Program-made: the position numbers and the translations under genes
The notes under the pieces: model-generated
What the model saw: only the letters and a program-made list of their open reading frames with translations
Told to the model about the DNA's origin: nothing
Databases searched by the model: none
From: Bacteroidales bacterium
GTDB taxonomy: Bacteria; Bacteroidota; Bacteroidia; Bacteroidales; UBA10428
Reading direction: 5' to 3'
Assembly (NCBI GenBank): GCA_016928305.1
Contig: JAFGKY010000114.1
Span: 1-64,000, forward strand
DNA: 64,000 nucleotides
Shown here: in pieces, positions 63,601 through 64,000 of the stretch
Position numbering within the stretch: the first letter of the stretch is position 1
How the letters are laid out: the number at the start of each line of letters is the position of its first letter

Positions 63601-63949
63601 TGGTGATTCAGAGATGATCAATTCGGTGATTCGAAACCTGATCAGTAATGCTGTAAAATATACTCCCGGAAATAAAACAGTTGAGGTAGATTTTAAAGAG
63701 CAGCCGGGATTATGTGAGGTATTGGTAAAGGATCAGGGGGTGGGCATTTCGCATGAGAATATGCAGAAATTATTTCGTATTGATGTAAAATACAAGACCA
63801 CCGGCACGGCAGGTGAAGCAGGGACCGGTTTGGGATTGGTGCTTTGCAGGGAATTTGTGGAAAAGAACGGAGGAAAGATCTGGTGTGAAAGCCAGGAGAA
63901 TGTCGGAACGATCTTCCATTTTACCATTCCCCGGGAAGGGATTTCATGA
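60686..63949 (+). CDS. Two-component sensor kinase with double seven-bladed propeller and Y_Y_Y domain
   Basis: From ATG 60686 (60692 and 60701 are alternatives; the track TTG 60638 is rejected) this is 1087 residues with a signal peptide ending LSAQ. About 13-14 propeller blades (residues 30-690, patterns such as DSEGFIWFGTQNGLNKFDG and EDADGYLWIGTKRGLNKY) form two extracytoplasmic propellers. A Y_Y_Y domain follows (YQLEPLSDKW, about 700-800), then a transmembrane helix (YALVSYILFATMAVIFTI), a HisKA domain with AHDLKGPF (His about 870) and an HATPase with NLISNAVKYTP, KDQGVGIS and GTGLGLVLCREF. It belongs to the hybrid two-component family used for glycan sensing, but it lacks the receiver and AraC domains and no response regulator is seen in the window. 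The ligand is unknown. Confidence 0.9.
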   Translation: MKMNSMNKKKPSAILIFFFFICGVIELSAQQVKFTHYSIREGISQSVILCIFQDSEGFIWFGTQNGLNKFDGYTFEKYYNDPFDSTTISSNWIFDITEDADGYLWIGTKRGLNKYDKKTGCFTLINHLLPGTMINDVFVYGLTSGDSCIYINTPPALSVFNYKTGNLETYNNQFDYEGALFDIGYPILRSSDGLLWIGSRQGLSCFDPVRKTFQNFVHHEKDPNAISHNHITALYENKSGSILVGTEDGYNIYNKKTKQFNRWYKDNKNNNSISNNRIRSVMQDYKGAIWIGTEEGGLNKVTLYNQKGSADFVHFATVPDNPGYISNDIVYCLYEDKSHNLWIGTIAGMDKLDLKEKKFNHYKKTDNPASVDLLDNVVGSIYKDAEGKLWIGNWNKGLNIYDRKTNEVLHYSSSFKGRMNLPGNNVHVIFKDSRSLIWVGTRNGVSIFNRETRSFIPFQDYFGVEDSGYFDSNRVYCILEDSEGKLWIGTGNGIFIMDPRTKNTMVIQAEHTTRLAISSNLVYSLLEDRDRYIWIATSSGLDRYVPEENTMYHYYRNSRSSNTLCDNYTISLCEDFTGNIWIGTSTGVSKFNKTDSTYTCYTMKEGLPSNIIYGIIEDNHHDLWFATGNGLARYNADLGTIRPYTLEEGVQGMEFNINAMFKGDDGELFFGCIDGFISFFPDSLKDNPYLPPLKITSFEKENNGIKSRMSVYNDMIKLSYRDYSFTIEFSALDYSAPLKNQYAYQLEPLSDKWIDIGNRRFVHFTNLPPGNYIFRVKGTNNDGIWSNSVASITINIAPPWWKSKYALVSYILFATMAVIFTIRWRLTKLVKEKKLLEQKVQERTEEIVRQKDKLNELNSTKDKFFSILAHDLKGPFSSLYSVSEVLTGNYDNMEEPEKRTGLNKIHKLAELIYKLLENLLTWSRSQRGGMEFSPVKFSLSRLVEVNVNLHKVAAKEKQIELRNHVKDDVFVFGDSEMINSVIRNLISNAVKYTPGNKTVEVDFKEQPGLCEVLVKDQGVGISHENMQKLFRIDVKYKTTGTAGEAGTGLGLVLCREFVEKNGGKIWCESQENVGTIFHFTIPREGIS

Positions 63950-64000
63950 AACCTGATCCGTGGAATCATTTAAAATCATCCGCTGTCAGGCAATTCTTCA

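Noticed and set aside
63966-64000. Possible minus-strand C-terminal fragment ending TADDFK
   Set aside because: Only 11 codons are in the window, too little to call a gene.

Overview
The window reads as a chromosomal segment of an uncultivated or poorly known member of the Bacteroidota, probably Bacteroidales or a relative. The evidence is: type IX secretion (T9SS) C-terminal sorting domains on two exported proteins; TAnnTTTG -7 boxes with a TTG about 19-21 bases upstream and few Shine-Dalgarno sequences; families largely typical of the phylum (DUF4954, DUF6150, DUF6057, DUF3788, PorT-like barrels, a two-component propeller sensor); and low-complexity intergenic repeats common in the group. 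No rRNA, tRNA, CRISPR array, insertion sequence or prophage was seen.

Layout. 1-8175: two minus-strand surface proteins, an SGNH hydrolase with cadherin-like repeats (cut by the window edge) and a 2121-residue repeat adhesin with a T9SS tail. 8420-18499: the most unusual locus, a tight five-gene minus-strand operon. In transcription order it encodes an MFS-like transporter fused to HEAT repeats and a degenerate cyclic-nucleotide-binding domain, a protein with three TIR-like domains, a membrane-anchored nSTAND NTPase with a seven-bladed WD40 propeller, a PorT-like outer-membrane barrel with an N-terminal helical domain, and a propeller-like lipoprotein. 18687-21068: divergent shikimate kinase (aroK) and lysyl-tRNA synthetase (lysS). 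21254-26227: small accessory genes (DoxX, isoprenylcysteine-methyltransferase-like protein, an antitoxin/PIN toxin pair, a GyrI-like protein, DUF3788), a DUF819 permease and two decayed genes. 26260-34149: exported proteins, a DUF4954-SIS operon with a clear terminator, and an AspT-type exchanger.

34383-43553: an orphan promoter, an MFS exporter, a flavin-oxidase/GNAT fusion, and two copies of a two-gene cassette (outer-membrane barrel plus TIG/kelch lipoprotein). 43675-47022: a PD40 lipoprotein carrying a c-type haem motif, paired with a large DUF6057 membrane protein. 47131-48778: pabB-pabC for p-aminobenzoate synthesis. 48826-53249: nikR, a GH74 xyloglucanase-like enzyme, a DUF6150 repeat protein and an NAD-dependent reductase. 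53873-60447: a lipid-flavoured group (acyl-CoA ligase, GNAT-type transferase, retinol-saturase-like oxidoreductase, CDP-alcohol phosphotransferase, PlsC-type acyltransferase). 60686-63949: a double-propeller sensor kinase that ends after its ATPase domain.

How the parts may work together. The 8.4-18.5 kb operon has predicted products in the outer membrane, periplasm, inner membrane and cytosol and pairs a signalling NTPase with TIR domains, so I infer a trans-envelope sensing or defence module. This is inference from architecture and context, with no functional evidence in the sequence. The other regions are mostly housekeeping or ordinary surface-protein genes.
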